This document shows positions 1 through 10,603 of a stretch of DNA of 16,110 bases, in pieces. Position 1 is the stretch's first letter, and each line of letters opens with the position of its first letter. The notes under the pieces are model-generated. The model was not told the origin of the DNA. It was given only the letters and a program-made list of their open reading frames with translations, and ran no database searches. The DNA is taken from the NCBI GenBank assembly GCA_009602725.1, contig WELB01000378.1, positions 25,333 to 41,442 of the forward strand. Reading direction: 5' to 3'. The position numbers and the translations under genes were made by a program. This DNA comes from Spirogloea muscicola (Eukaryota; Streptophyta; Zygnematophyceae; Spirogloeales; Spirogloeaceae).

Positions 1-453
<453 letters not shown>

Positions 454-952
454 ATGCTGGCGCCGCACCAGCTCCAAGCGTTGCCCCGCTTGGGCACAAC
501 AGGCCTGGCCCGTCCGCTCGTCCTCAGCGGAAGCCTGGCAAGCCTCACAGCCGGCCAGACACAAAGCATAATTACCGCTTACTGTGTAAATAGCAACGAT
601 CCTGGACGATGCCGCGCCAAGCCAGCAACGTCCGGTGTAGTGAAGTCGATGCGCCCAAGTACGCGCCTTCCAAAGAGTTGGGCACTTGGGTCCTGCGCCG
701 CCTCGGGCAACGGGGCCGCCTTCACGGCAGCCGACCACGGCCACACCGCCGCCGGCGCTCTCCTGGACAGCTTGCCGCCCGACGTGCACGGATGGCCCGC
801 CAAGTGGGCGCCGGAGCGCGGCTCGCCACTGTCCAGTGGCTCGGCGGAGGCGCGGGACGAGCAGGCTGGTGCCCACACTGACCACGTCGTCCTGCCCGGT
901 GTCGAGCGGAGCGCCAGGCTGGGAGGACCTGACAACAGCACGCCAGTCGAAG
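454..952 (+). other. Proposed exon 1: N-terminal extension / possible transit peptide
   Basis: An ATG at 454 opens a frame that stays open to a good donor (GAAG|GTGAGG, GT at 953-954). It joins in phase to an acceptor ending GAGTGCAG at 1319, so that the residues preceding the conserved core read ...STPVEGTN-MLAAVDLG. The encoded segment has no Asp or Glu in its first 48 residues and is rich in Leu, Ala, Ser, Thr and Arg. That fits an organellar targeting peptide, which is inference. The downstream part is low in recognisable features. The alternative is that translation starts at the ATG at 1301 or 1328: an in-frame TGA at 1289-1291 closes the unspliced frame just upstream. Other overlapping open frames here (436-1056 on the minus strand; 686-1078) look like GC-rich shadows. 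Confidence 0.5.
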
Positions 953-3900
953 GTGAGGCTCTCCCCACCTCCTTCCCTCCTCATCTTGCATCTTGCACTT
1001 GCTACATGGCAGACCACAATTTTGCTCAAGCAGCTCTTGCACGAGCAGAGGGTCATTTCGAGATCACAAACTAATTGAAGTATTCTCTCTTAGTGTACCT
1101 TACTGCTGGAGGCTACTGGCTGCTATCGCCACAGCAAGCAAGCAAGCGAGCATTGATGACAAGAGTAGTATCGCCTCAGCTTTTTGGTTGCACAGTCACA
1201 CTTTGTGCACACACTTCCTGCAACTCTCAACCTCTTTGATTGTCTTTCTTCAAGCCAACATAGCCTGCCACCAGTGCAGCAAAGTCTCTGAATTAGCGCA
1301 ATGTGGCTGTGGAGTGCAGGCACCAACATGCTGGCTGCTGTGGACCTGGGAACAAACTCATTCCACATGGTCATCGTGCAAGCGGACTCGTCGGGCCGCT
1401 TCCAGATTGTCGACGTTGAGAAGGAGGACGTCCGCCTGGGGAGTGGAAGGTGCATCTCCCCTCTTTAGTGCTGCACCTTCATTTGGCAACACGACAGACG
1501 ACCGCAGTTAGGCAGCAGGTGAACAATTAGCGTGCCATTTACGACCTGATTAAGCTTAGAGCTTATCAGACTTGGTCGAAGTTGGCAGTGACGACTTGAC
1601 ATATGCAGCAGCTGATTTTATCGGAGACTCTAAATGCAGCAAGTCTTACCTCGCAGCTCGGGCCTGAGCCTGATCACCCCGGAGGCTGAGGAGCGGTCAT
1701 TGGCAGCCATCAAGCGCCTGCAGCGGATTGCGGCCACCTGGAAGGCCTCGATGCGTGTCGTGGCCACTTCTGCCGTGCGCGAAGCCCGGAACCGCAGGTG
1801 CCACTCCTCTGCTCTGCATTCCTCTGGGTGCCTATGCCCTCGTATTCCTGCTTGGGGCGTTAGGAAAGCGGGCGGAGGGCTGAGGGGCAGGGGCCCATAA
1901 AGACAGACCTGGCTTGGCACTCACCTGATGGATTGGCAGCCTTGCACAAGCCTCAGACAAGTCTTTCCGCTTGTCTTCAATATGATACATCTTTCTCAAC
2001 AAGTAGAAAGGCTGGCTGATAAAGTGAGCTGCATGACTTTCATGGTATGGGCCTATGCTTTAGCATGGCAATGAGGAGGAGTCAATCAGCCAGATTGCAT
2101 TTCGACATTGCCAGAGAAAGTCTACGAGTCAGCATAAGCGCAGAGCTATAGGATGTTCTAGGCCTTCTCAAGTTGTCGGGAGCCCATGGGTGGCAGGGGA
2201 GCGGGCCGGAAAGGCTTCTCTTAGCGTTGTGAGCTTTGTGAGGCAGTGTTGGGCAGTCTGAATGGCTAATTTCTCTATATATTGACTAGATATGGCATCT
2301 AACATTATTGCTCGCTACTGGGTTATCTTTGCAGGACATTCTTGCGGCGGATTGAGAGCAGCACTGGGATAGATGTGGAGGTCCTCTCTGGAAGGGAAGA
2401 GGCGTGCCTCATATACAATGGCATTCTACAAGCTCTTCCAGGTGTGCCAAACATCCAAGGCCCGGCAGTTATGTTGGGCATAGCAAGCAGAGGCAGGCTT
2501 GAAGCAAATTGTCTGGCATCCTTGTGATTGCACAGGAATGCAACGTGCTGCACGTACTTGAGACTATCTGCACTAGACATGGATCTCAGAATCAGTACTT
2601 ACTTAGCGTATCCGTCCCAACCACTGGTCTACAGCCAAAACTGCAGATGAAGAAGTGTGTGGAAGTTTGATCTTGATGTAGAAGCTGTAGTGACAGCAGT
2701 GCCGCTTGTGTTTCCTTGGCAGTTTACAGTAAGACGGTGCTGACTGTGGACATAGGGGGCGGCTCCACTGAGTTTGTCCTTGGGCGGGAGGGCAAGCCGC
2801 TCTTTGCAACCTCGCTAAAGTTGGGCCACATACGGCTGACTGAGCGCTGCCTCGCCGGTACTGGCTCCACTTTGAGCACACCATGGCTCTAGCATATGTA
2901 TGTTTAGCGTTGGTGGCGCTATGACGGCCTGCAAACAGTGGCACATAAGTGGCAATTGTATGTTGATCAAGGGTGCTATGCACTTTCTGGTTAACTGAGA
3001 CATTGGTACAATCACACAATCACATTGCATCCTTGAGGTCCTGCACAGTTAGTACCTACCCGCGACACTGACCTTTGCCATCGTCCATATTTAAGTCATG
3101 ATAATAGCAATTTTAGGGAAATACATGTATTGGGATTGTTGGATCTTGTTGCAGCCTCAATGTGCTGAAGCAAGAATCCAGACCACGATTGACTGTTCTC
3201 CATGAGGGAGAGTTCCTCGTCGTCTCTTATTACAAGATCGCCAGTCACTGGCTGACGTGTGCCTGACATGCGAGCAATTGCAGGAGATCCTGTCCTCCAG
3301 CGAACGCAGGTGGAGGACCTTAGGCGCTACATCAGGGTCATGCTGGCGGACTCAGGAGTCTTGGAGGTAGGTCTCAAGGCATGGAGGATAAGCATCAACT
3401 ACACGAGCAGAGCCGCTTCACGCTAACGTGCAACGTCATGACTTGACGTTCTGTTAGTGGGGAGAATGCCTTTGGGAGGATGCTTTTGACTAGTCGCTTT
3501 CTCTTAGGACGTGCCAAGCGTTCTTTGTGATGTACGCATATAGGAAGTGGCAGAGCCATTGGCCACAGCTTGGAGCAATGTCAGAGCTCCTTGGCTTTGT
3601 CAACTTGGAGGTGGTGAGGGTGGAGGTTAGCTGCACAGATGTCATTCATATTGCTGCCCTTTCTGTCACGCGCCGCAGAACGTCAGAGTGGGGAAGTTCG
3701 AGGTGGCCATAGGCAGTTCTGGCACCATCGAGACCATCGAGCAGATGATTAACATGAACATTGCAGCAAACCTGGCTCTGCTAGGCCCGGAGGTCAGTCT
3801 GTGCTCGGCTCTCCCAGCAGGCTGTCATGCTCTACAACCTTGTGCACTTCACTTAGCTCACATGTCATTAGCTGGGGCACCTGTTGCACTCCAGCCATAG

Positions 3901-6443
3901 ACAATATAGCCGCCACCCATTGTAATTTCAAAACACATCCCCACTGCTGATGTCTCCACGTGAGGATTATGGTGTTTGTGATCAGCGGATATTGACAAGT
4001 ATATTGGGTCATAACCATAAACATATCGTTTGGAGTCTGCCTTATCCGCAGTAACAGTCTCATCCAGAGGCACCTTGCTTGCTGGTCTTTCAGCACAATG
4101 GCACTCAGAGGGCGCATGGCTTCAAGGAGCGAGTTTTCACTCGGGAAGAGCTGACTGCACTCGTGAAGAAGCTCTGCAAAGCCAAGACGGCTGAGGCCAG
4201 AGCGAAGCTTCCAGGACTGCCTGAGAAGCGGGCAGACCTCATCGTGGGAGGGTCGATCCTCCTTGAGGAGATTTTTTATGCCATGGGCATTGAGGTGAGT
4301 GCTGATGGGGTCTATGCTATACATATTATCCTTCTAGTCAACATCTACTTATATCGATACGTACATCCACATGCATCATCTCTGGAATGCGTGTAGCTCG
4401 TGTAGCTCCTGGTCAGCGTCACTTATGACCAGCATGAAGCCAACTCTTATCTAAGTATAATGAATGGGCTTCTGGTGCCTGACATCTTGGGCACGTCTGC
4501 TGCACACAGAAAATGTCGGTGTCCCCTTATGCTCTACGGGAAGGAGTGATTGTTGACACATTGACAAAGACGTACGACAACTACAGTCCGGCACCAGATA
4601 TCCGCAGGAGCTCTGTCATAAATCTGGCCAAGCGCTTCAACACCGACAGGAGGCTGGAGTCGGCTCTGCACTCTGCAAGGCTGGCCAAGGTCTGCACAGG
4701 CAGCTTCCTTCTGATTCACTACATTTGTTACTGTACTGGTTGCCGTCACCCAAACATATAGCTGAGATAGCATGCATGCTGCAGTCGTTATGCCATGCTT
4801 TTATGATCCCACTGAAGATTTTGATCTTCTCCTTTTTCCACTTGAAAGTATATGTACGATCTAGAGAGTGCATCTATGAGTTGCAGAGAGTATTCTTGCA
4901 TCCATCTGCCTAGAGTACCTAGTCGTTCACAGGGTGCCCCTTGTCTTTATGACTTTGTTGTCGCAGCAAATGTTGCAAGGCCTTCAGACCTGCAAGGCAG
5001 GAGGGCAGGCTTGCATGGCAGAAATCATCGCAGAGCTCAATGAGAATGATGCTGAGCTAATGGAGGCTGCTACCATCCTGCACTATGTTGGCATGTTCAT
5101 CTCTCACAAGTGTTACCACAAGCATTCACAGTACCTCATCAAGGTAAGTCTGGCCACAAGATTTTCTGTCCTAAGAGGGCAAGAGAAGGGGCTACCTTTT
5201 GAGATTCATGGGCAGGAGGGACATACTGCAAAGCCCTATCAAGTATATTGTGTCAGTCAAGCGATGCTTAGCTCTCAGGGTTCTGGAATCTGTATATTAG
5301 CAATGTTACATGCTATTGATCTTGTTCATCTGACCAGCTCTCCTGTTCCGTTCAGAATAATGAGCACCTGTTGGGCTACAGCCCGATGGAGATTGAGGTG
5401 AGTTGCAATATCTGTTGTGGACTGGTGTATTGGTGATGCATGCATGCAAAGGTGGTTATTGGAAGATTTATGTTCTGGAACCGGCAGATCACCAAAATTA
5501 GCACTTTGGCCTTGTTTGAGGGCAGATTATAGCCCTTTTGGCAAGGTACCACAGGAAGAAGGTGCCCAGCTCAAAAGATGAGGACCTTGCCAAGCTTCCG
5601 CAGGAGGTGAGCAGAAAGTGCAATCTACTTACCTCTGTTATAGTCTAGTTTCCTGTCTTCAACATTAACGTGCTCAGTCTCATGCAATCTACAGACTGCT
5701 GAGTGCTTATTATAACCTCCCCTTGCTTGCTGCTACAGATTCAGAACAAGCTGCGGACCATGTGCTCTGTCATGCGAATTGCTGTTGCACTTGATAGATG
5801 CGCTTCTGGAGCCGTCCAGACTGTTCACGTCCTACAAGATAAGAAGTCCTGTGTTCTGGTAAGACAAGCGCTCTTTAGACCGACTTGCATGCCTGCATTA
5901 CCTCTTTAGCTAGAAGGCTTTGGGCCTCTTCTACCATTTCATCCATTTCATTGATCATTTCGACTCCTTAAGCAGAAGTGAAGCTATGCCCAGCCCGTAC
6001 CTGTTGCTCATCCTTGTGTTGCATGGTGTGGTAGGCTGTGACCCCGGCAATTGACCCAGTCGCTCAACTACCACGAGATGTATCACTTGAAATTTGGGCA
6101 GCTAAGGGAGAGCAAGAGTACTTTGAGAAGGTACTGATGTTTGTATATCAAGGTGCTCAAAGTACTAAAGTATCTGAAGCATTGCTACACAAATAGCCAG
6201 CCTTGGTCCGTATCCGGGCTGCAGTAAGTTGCAGTATGGTGATTTACTTAGACGTGAGGCTATGGTTGTGGCAAGAGGGTGAGGTGTCAATGGTGTTAGG
6301 CTGCTTCTCATTTTGGGCTGATCAGATGAAGTTGTTCTGTTGATGTGCAGCTTTTCAAAAAGACCGTGTCATTTATAGTCGCCGATCAGCACGATGTAGA
6401 GGAGGGACTTGAGGGGCAAGCATCTCGTAGCTTAAGCTCGTAA
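454..6443 (+). CDS. Ppx/GppA phosphatase family protein with C-terminal HD-like domain (15 exons)
   Basis: The product is an exopolyphosphatase / guanosine pentaphosphate phosphatase. Family members release phosphate from the ends of polyphosphate chains, and some convert pppGpp to ppGpp. Spliced model: 454-952, 1320-1449, 1657-1797, 2335-2441, 2723-2857, 3284-3366, 3679-3792, 4094-4294, 4510-4689, 4967-5143, 5356-5397, 5526-5606, 5739-5858, 6035-6130, 6351-6443. All introns are GT-AG and every phase agrees. The total is 2199 bases. Residues below are numbered from the ATG at 1328; add 169 for the long form. The phosphate-1 motif AAVDLGTNSFHMVI is at 3-16, ATSAVREARN at about 77-86, LSGREEACLIY at about 105-115, phosphate-2 motif VDIGGGSTEF at about 131-140, IGSSGT at about 207-212, and VGGSILLEEI at about 285-294. 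The HD-like domain (about 300-530) has LHYVGMF at 399-405, YHKHSQYLI, and IIALLARYHRK at 435-445. The canonical HD aspartate is Tyr here. Bacterial Ppx is about 510 residues, so the 563-residue core is complete. Substrate preference cannot be read from the sequence. Confidence 0.93.
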
Positions 6444-6760
6444 TTGATACGATAAAAAAAGTTAATATTTTAAGGAAAAAATTAAAATAAAGCTCGTCTC
6501 CTGGGTACAGGAGGCAGCAAACAGAGCTTGTTTCTTTGATTCGATAGCCAGCCCAGAGATACCTAAATGTGGAACCTGTGCATCATCTTACTACCACACA
6601 CTTGAGGTGTGTCTTGAGGGCAAACGCTCACAAAGAAAAGTATCTACATGAGATGGAGGGCAAGCACCTGCCGCTTTGGTAGGAGTATTAGATACATGCA
6701 AGGCTTGAGAGGTCTCCCGTGCAACCACCATCCATCTGCATCATCACATGTCCTGGTGTG
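6444..6760 (+). terminator. AT-rich 3' flank of the phosphatase gene, then no gene
   Basis: Directly after the TAA, 6448-6492 is the most AT-rich stretch near the gene (ATAAAAAAAGTTAATATTTT, then AAATTAAAATAAAG). This is a likely 3' UTR or polyadenylation region. I could not find the TGTAA signal used by many chlorophytes. The rest, 6500-6760, shows no convincing open frame or repeat and appears to be the spacer before repeat module A. Confidence 0.4.
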
Positions 6761-7950
6761 GAGCATGGCGAGTTGATCAATTGTCTGGTACACGGGCTTC
6801 AGGGTCTTAACATAATCAGGAGAAGACTAGCATATGTTAGTCGTGGGGGCCCAATTAGAAGTGCTCAAAGTGCACTCTCGATTACAGGACTCATGATTCA
6901 TGAATAACTCATAATACTCCGGTTGAAGCTTGGAGCTGTTGTGGTAGGTTACCTGTTGCATCAGAGCAGAGGTTCTCATCAGCCTCATGTCCACATGCGA
7001 TAATTCACATCCTGAGATCTCATCATTCTCATTTCTACACTGCAAACATAGTCGTCCTACCACGTTAACCTTCAACACTTCTCACTCTGCGGACCACATG
7101 ACTTGAGAGTCTCTGAGGATTGCCACTCAGCTCCTCAAGAATGATGCACCGTGATACTTAAGATGAGGGAGCGTGAGCTTACTGAAGCTGTGGCGTCCAT
7201 CGGCTTGGTCATTGCGGCCGTGCCTGGACCTGGCTCCGGGAAACGCAGGCCAGACAGCCGGCCAATACTATCGCTACCAGGTACGCCGCGAATGGGCGTG
7301 GTAGCATTGGCGACTCCTCAAGGGCTGTACTCAGTAATTGCCACTCCTCGCAGATACTGTGACATTCGTTGAGCTCTGTATTGGGGGCTTTAACGGTCGC
7401 ACTTTCTGCAAACAGGTCAGCGCAAGCAGCACTATTTGTCAGCACAACATCACTGATCCATTAAGGGGGGTTGAGGAGTGCTGCAGAGGAATATGACTTC
7501 CTACCTTTGCTTCTTCGTGCCTTTGCACTTGGTCCTAATGACAGGATGCACTAGTAGGCACGATAATCGAAGGAGGCCGGGCGATGCCTTGGGCTACGCC
7601 CAAACTGAATCAATGCCGAGTAGCAGAGGTCAGGAGAGCGGGCCAGCAGAGCCCAACCGAGATTTGATGGCGGCTGCCAGGGCTGCTGCAGTAACACTGT
7701 CCCGGCTTCCCCCGGAGGAGGGTTGCAGGCCGCCGCAGAGGAGCTTGTAACGTTGCCGGCGGTGGTTGTGCTGGCGGCAGCAGTCACTGCAGAGCCGCCC
7801 ATGGCAGCTGGACCGCTGCAGGCTGCTGGTTGAAAGTGGCGTGGCCGCAGGTGTGGCAGCGGCGCTGTACGTTGTGGCAGAAGCAAGGGCGCAGAGCGAG
7901 CTGTCTGAGACGCTGCTGCGGAGCCTTCTTCTAGAGGGCCGGGGTTGTCG
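6761..7950 (+). repeat. Repeat module A, copy 1
   Basis: Starting at GAGCATGGCGAGTTGATCAA, this stretch matches 14440-15617 along its whole length, with scattered substitutions and small indels. From 7322 it also matches 8356-8979. It contains several short open frames on both strands, none intact over the whole module. On the minus strand, 6827-7078 reads 83 codons, but copy 3 has a 2-base insertion and stops there, so that frame is broken. The right half (about 7640-7930) contains a + frame with VESGVAAGVAAALYVVAEA that stays open in all three copies. This is probably a degenerate mobile element or a duplicated gene fragment. No transposase or reverse transcriptase motif is visible. Confidence 0.85.
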
Positions 7951-8212
7951 TCGTGCTAGTGTGTGGAATTGTCAGCAGTCTAGGTTTTTCAAGCTTTTCA
8001 GATACCTCAAGCACAACCTTCTTGGCAACCCTTTCAACGCCTTTATGACTTGAACTTAATGAGATGATGCAGTATTATAATTAGCAAGCGCAGGAGCAGG
8101 CGGTTAACTCACGGGGGTCGTCAAATATCTGAAAGCAGCACGTAATGACTACGCTGTGCAATTCTTCCTAGCCCTTCGAATCCTTGACGTAGAGGCAAAA
8201 GGTTATCAGCAG
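7951..8212. other. Spacer between module A copy 1 and purine tract D1
   Basis: This is single-copy sequence within the window. The + open frame entering from module A runs to TGA at 8051-8053. I see no gene, RNA or promoter signal. A CTTCGAATCCTTGACG string near 8173-8188 resembles an inverted end of module B but is too short to call. Confidence 0.4.
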
Positions 8213-8355
8213 ACCGAAAGAGAGCCGCCAGGAGGGGGGGAGGGAGAAGAGGGAGGGGTGGGGGCGGGCGGATAAGGGAGAGAAAGATTGGGGTGTGGAG
8301 GCGACAGATGTGGAGGCGAGCCCCAAAGGTCGGACGAGGTGCTTAGGGGGGGGGC
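8213..8355 (+). repeat. G-rich purine tract, module D copy 1
   Basis: The stretch opens with ACCGAAAGAGAGCCGCCAGG and continues as G/A-rich sequence with many runs of three or more Gs, ending AGGTGCTTAGGGGGGGGG. It matches 9101-9267 and 15667-15813. The + strand is strongly purine-biased, so G-quadruplex or triplex formation is plausible. Open frames crossing it are low-complexity and not credible. Confidence 0.85.
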
Positions 8356-8979
8356 GGGCTGTACTCAGTGATTGCCACTCCTTGCAGATACTGTGACATT
8401 CGTTGAGCTCTGAATTGGGGGCTTCAACGGTCGCACTTTCTGCAAGCAGGTCAGCGCAAGCAGCAGTATTTGTTAGCACAACATCACTGATCCATCATGG
8501 GGGGTTAAGGAATGCTGCAGAGGAATATGACTTCCTACCTTTGCTTCTTCGTGCCTTTGCACTTGGTCCTAATGACAGGATGCACTAGTAGGCACGATAA
8601 TCGGAGGCCGGGCGATGCCTTGGGCTACGCCCAAACTGCATTAATGCCGTGTAGCAGAGTTCAGGAGAGCGGGCCAGCAGAACACAACCGAGATTTGCTG
8701 GCGGCTGGCGGGGCTGCTGCAGTGACACTGTCCCGGCTTCTGGCTGAAGGCGTGTCGGAGGAGGGTTGCAGGCTGCCGCAGAGGAATTTGTAACGTTGCC
8801 GGCGGTGGTTGTGCTGGCGGCAGCAGTCACTGCAGAGCCGACCATGGCAGCTGGACCCCTGCAGGCTGCTGGTCGAAAGTGGCGTGGCCGCAGGTGTGGC
8901 AGCGGCGCTGTACGTTGTGGCAGAAGCAAAGGGCGCAGAGCGACGAGGCTGTCTGAGACGCTGCTGCGGAGCCTTGCTT
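8356..8979 (+). repeat. Repeat module A, copy 2 (left-truncated)
   Basis: This copy aligns with 7322-7930 and 14993-15617 and lacks the left 560 bases of the module. It begins at GGGCTGTACTCAGTGATTGC directly against the G run of D1, and ends at GCGGAGCCTTGCTT. The shared segment contains a possible acceptor (TTGCAG) and a GCTTCAACGGTCGCACTTTC stretch found in all copies. Frames on either strand are broken by different stops or shifts in different copies, so it is best seen as a repeat, not a functional gene. Confidence 0.85.
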
Positions 8980-8985
8980 ATATAT

Positions 8986-9072
8986 CAGGTCTGAGTAGCT
9001 CGCTGCAGGGAAAGAGGCGCTCCGCCGAGACCCGAAGGGGGCGGCCGTAGGCACGGCCTGCGCGCGTTGGCG
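8986..9072 (-). repeat. Inverted fragment of module C
   Basis: ATCAGGTCTGAGTAGCTCGC and what follows is the reverse complement of the middle of the tandem C repeats (about 10920-11003 and 11295-11377). The match includes the GCTGCAGGGAAAGAGGC core, with several substitutions. It sits exactly between the end of module A copy 2 and purine tract D2. At the matching place after A copy 3 there is a GGGGCC array instead. Confidence 0.8.
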
Positions 9073-9100
9073 CGAAATATAGGGTCGGGGTTGTCTGCGT

Positions 9101-9267
9101 GCCAAAAGAGAGCCGCCAGAGGGGGGGAGGGAGAAGCGAGGGAGGGGTGGGGGTGGGCGGTGAGGGGGATAAGGGAGAGAAAGAACGGGGTTAGAGAAAG
9201 GGGGTGGGGGGAAATTAGGAGGCGACGGCGAGCCCCAAAGGTCGGACGAGGTGCTTGGGGGGGGGGG
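9101..9267 (+). repeat. G-rich purine tract, module D copy 2
   Basis: GCCAAAAGAGAGCCGCCAGA opens a tract nearly identical to D1 and D3. It ends in a run of 11 Gs at 9257-9267. Compared with D1 it has an extra GTGAGGGGGATAAG stretch and a shorter GGAGGCGAC repeat. It is strongly purine-biased and probably non-coding. Confidence 0.85.
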
Positions 9268-9282
9268 CCGGAGTAATCAGAA

Positions 9283-9353
9283 GAAGAAGTGGCTCTCCCA
9301 ATGGGGGCAAGGGCTGTGAGAAGCTAGCCCGAAAAGAATTGACAAGGTTCGAA
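9283..9353 (+). repeat. Module B, 71-base unit
   Basis: The unit runs GAAGAAGTGGCTCTCCCAAT ... GACAAGGTTCGAA. The same unit recurs at 10295-10363, 10604-10674, 11627-11700 and 15852-15922. It is inverted at 12371-12440, and diverged inverted forms lie at 9672-9738, 9998-10085 and 10520-10565. With the inverted copy at 9672-9738 it could bound an element of about 455 bases. Confidence 0.85.
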
Positions 9354-9647
9354 ATAGAGGAGGGGAGAGGGGAAGCAGGGGAGCGGGGAGAGAGAGAGGG
9401 GGAGAGGGAGGGAAGCACAGTAACACGAGGGCAGTTCCTGGGCCCGCCCGTGGGCCGTGGTTCAAGGGAAGAAGCGGCTCTCCCTATTTATTCCGCACGA
9501 CGTGCCCCCGCGGCCCGCCACGTGGCGCGCGCGCGCAGAGGGTGCACCGCTACGCGCCAACGGCCAGGGGCCACCGGCGCCCCGCCCCGCGGCGGGGCAT
9601 ATGTCCGGGGCGCCGGGCTGCCGACGGACGGGGGGGCCGCGGAGCTG
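9354..9647. other. Purine-rich then CpG-rich spacer
   Basis: Bases 9354-9420 are nearly all G and A (GGAGCGGGGAGAGAGAGAGG). From 9430 the sequence becomes GC-rich with many CpG, including GCGCGCGCGC-like strings near 9522-9535. Open frames cross it on both strands but are low-complexity and disagree with each other. I see no gene. Confidence 0.45.
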
Positions 9648-10260
9648 CCCCATCTGCGGCCCCTGTCGCGGAGCCCTTCGAACCTTGTCGATAATTACTG
9701 GGCTGGCCTGTCACAGCCATTGCGTTCCATTTGAAGAGCATCTAGTCCTGTTCCTCCTCCGGCGTTGTTTCTTTGGCAGCCCATTCAGTAACTCCCGTTA
9801 ATAGATTTCTTCGATAAGGAAAAGGGAGGGAGGTCCGGACATGGTCAGGCCTGAAGCGCCCGGCGCATCCCCCTCCCCCGCGTCCCCTCTCCCCATGCGG
9901 CCTCCAGTCCGTGTAGAGGCCTCTGCCTCTGAAGCGCCCCCCTCCCTCCTTGGCCGCGGCCCGCGCCCCATCTGCGGCCCGTGTAGCCGAGCCACGTTCG
10001 ACCCTTTGTCCATCAAATTTTGGGCTAGCCTTGTCACGGCCTCTTTTCTTTTTCTGACCGGAAGCCACAGCGTTCCAATTGGAGAGCCGATTCCTCTGTT
10101 TCTACTCCGGCGCGGTCTTTTCAGGCCCATCCCGTGGCTGCCGGTCAAACGAGATTTTCTGAAGGGACGGGAAGGAGTTTTAAACATGGGCCGGCCTGAA
10201 GCAACCAGCGCATCCCCCCGCTCTCTCCCCCCCCCTTACAGCAAAGTGATACCCGAGAAT
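9648..10260 (+). repeat. Two tandem copies of module E (about 318-base period)
   Basis: Copy 1 (9648-9965) and copy 2 (9966-10260) share, in the same order, CATCTGCGGCCC, an inverted diverged B unit (TTCGAACCTTGTC...GGGCT), CGTTCCA, CTCCGGCG, a GAAAAGGGAGGG / GAAGGGACGGG block, GGCCTGAAGC and GCGCATCCCC. Divergence is considerable, so the duplication is older than the 206-base repeat to the right. A third partial copy of the first 95 bases lies at 10491-10585. No coding content is supported. Confidence 0.75.
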
Positions 10261-10286
10261 GGGGATATTTTCCGGCAGCTAGCCTG

Positions 10287-10370
10287 TCGGATTTGAAGAA
10301 GTGGCTCTCCCAATGGGGGCAAGGGCTGTGAGAAGCCAGCCCGAAAAGTATTGACAAGGTTCGGATTTGA
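10287..10370 (+). mobile_element. 74-base module B insertion with 10-base flanking direct repeat
   Basis: TCGGATTTGA occurs at 10287-10296 and again at 10361-10370, bracketing a B unit. The opposite arm of the foldback (about 10769-10788) reads uninterrupted through this point (CTGTCGGATGTGAGG in reverse complement). Deleting the unit plus one repeat restores arm homology. This is the expected footprint of an insertion with target-site duplication. Some of the 10 bases may belong to the ends of the unit, which elsewhere begins GAAGAAG and ends GGTTCGAA, so the true duplication may be shorter (about 5-10 bases). Confidence 0.75.
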
Positions 10371-10490
10371 GGCCCCTCACTCTTAACTACTGAGTGGTCC
10401 ATCCGCCCCCATTCTGGTACAACGGGGGGGGGGGCACAAGGACTCCTGTTCCAGCGCCTGTGGCCGTGGGCCGCGGTTCCGCACGACCCT

Positions 10491-10585
10491 TACCATCTGC
10501 GGCCCGTGTAGCCGAGCCACCTTCGAACCTTGTCGATCAATTTTGGGCTAGCCTGTCACAGCGACTTTTCATTTTTCTGACCGGG
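10491..10585 (+). repeat. Module E, partial third copy
   Basis: CCATCTGCGGCCCGTGTAGC, then TTCGAACCTTGTCGATCAAT and TTTTTCTGACCGG, match 9966-10062 closely. They match 9648-9719 less well. The segment carries an inverted, diverged B unit and lies inside the foldback element. Confidence 0.8.
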
Positions 10586-10603
10586 CCATGGGTCTGCTAG
10601 GAA

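Noticed and set aside
3794-4324. 176-codon minus-strand open frame
   Set aside because: It lies across exon 8 and intron 7 of the phosphatase on the opposite strand; exon 8 encodes the conserved VGGSILLEEI region.
7367-7418. A possible exon reading DTVTFVEL.IGGFNGRTFC between AG and GT in module A
   Set aside because: The frame is open only in copy 1; copies 2 and 3 have a TGA at the same place.
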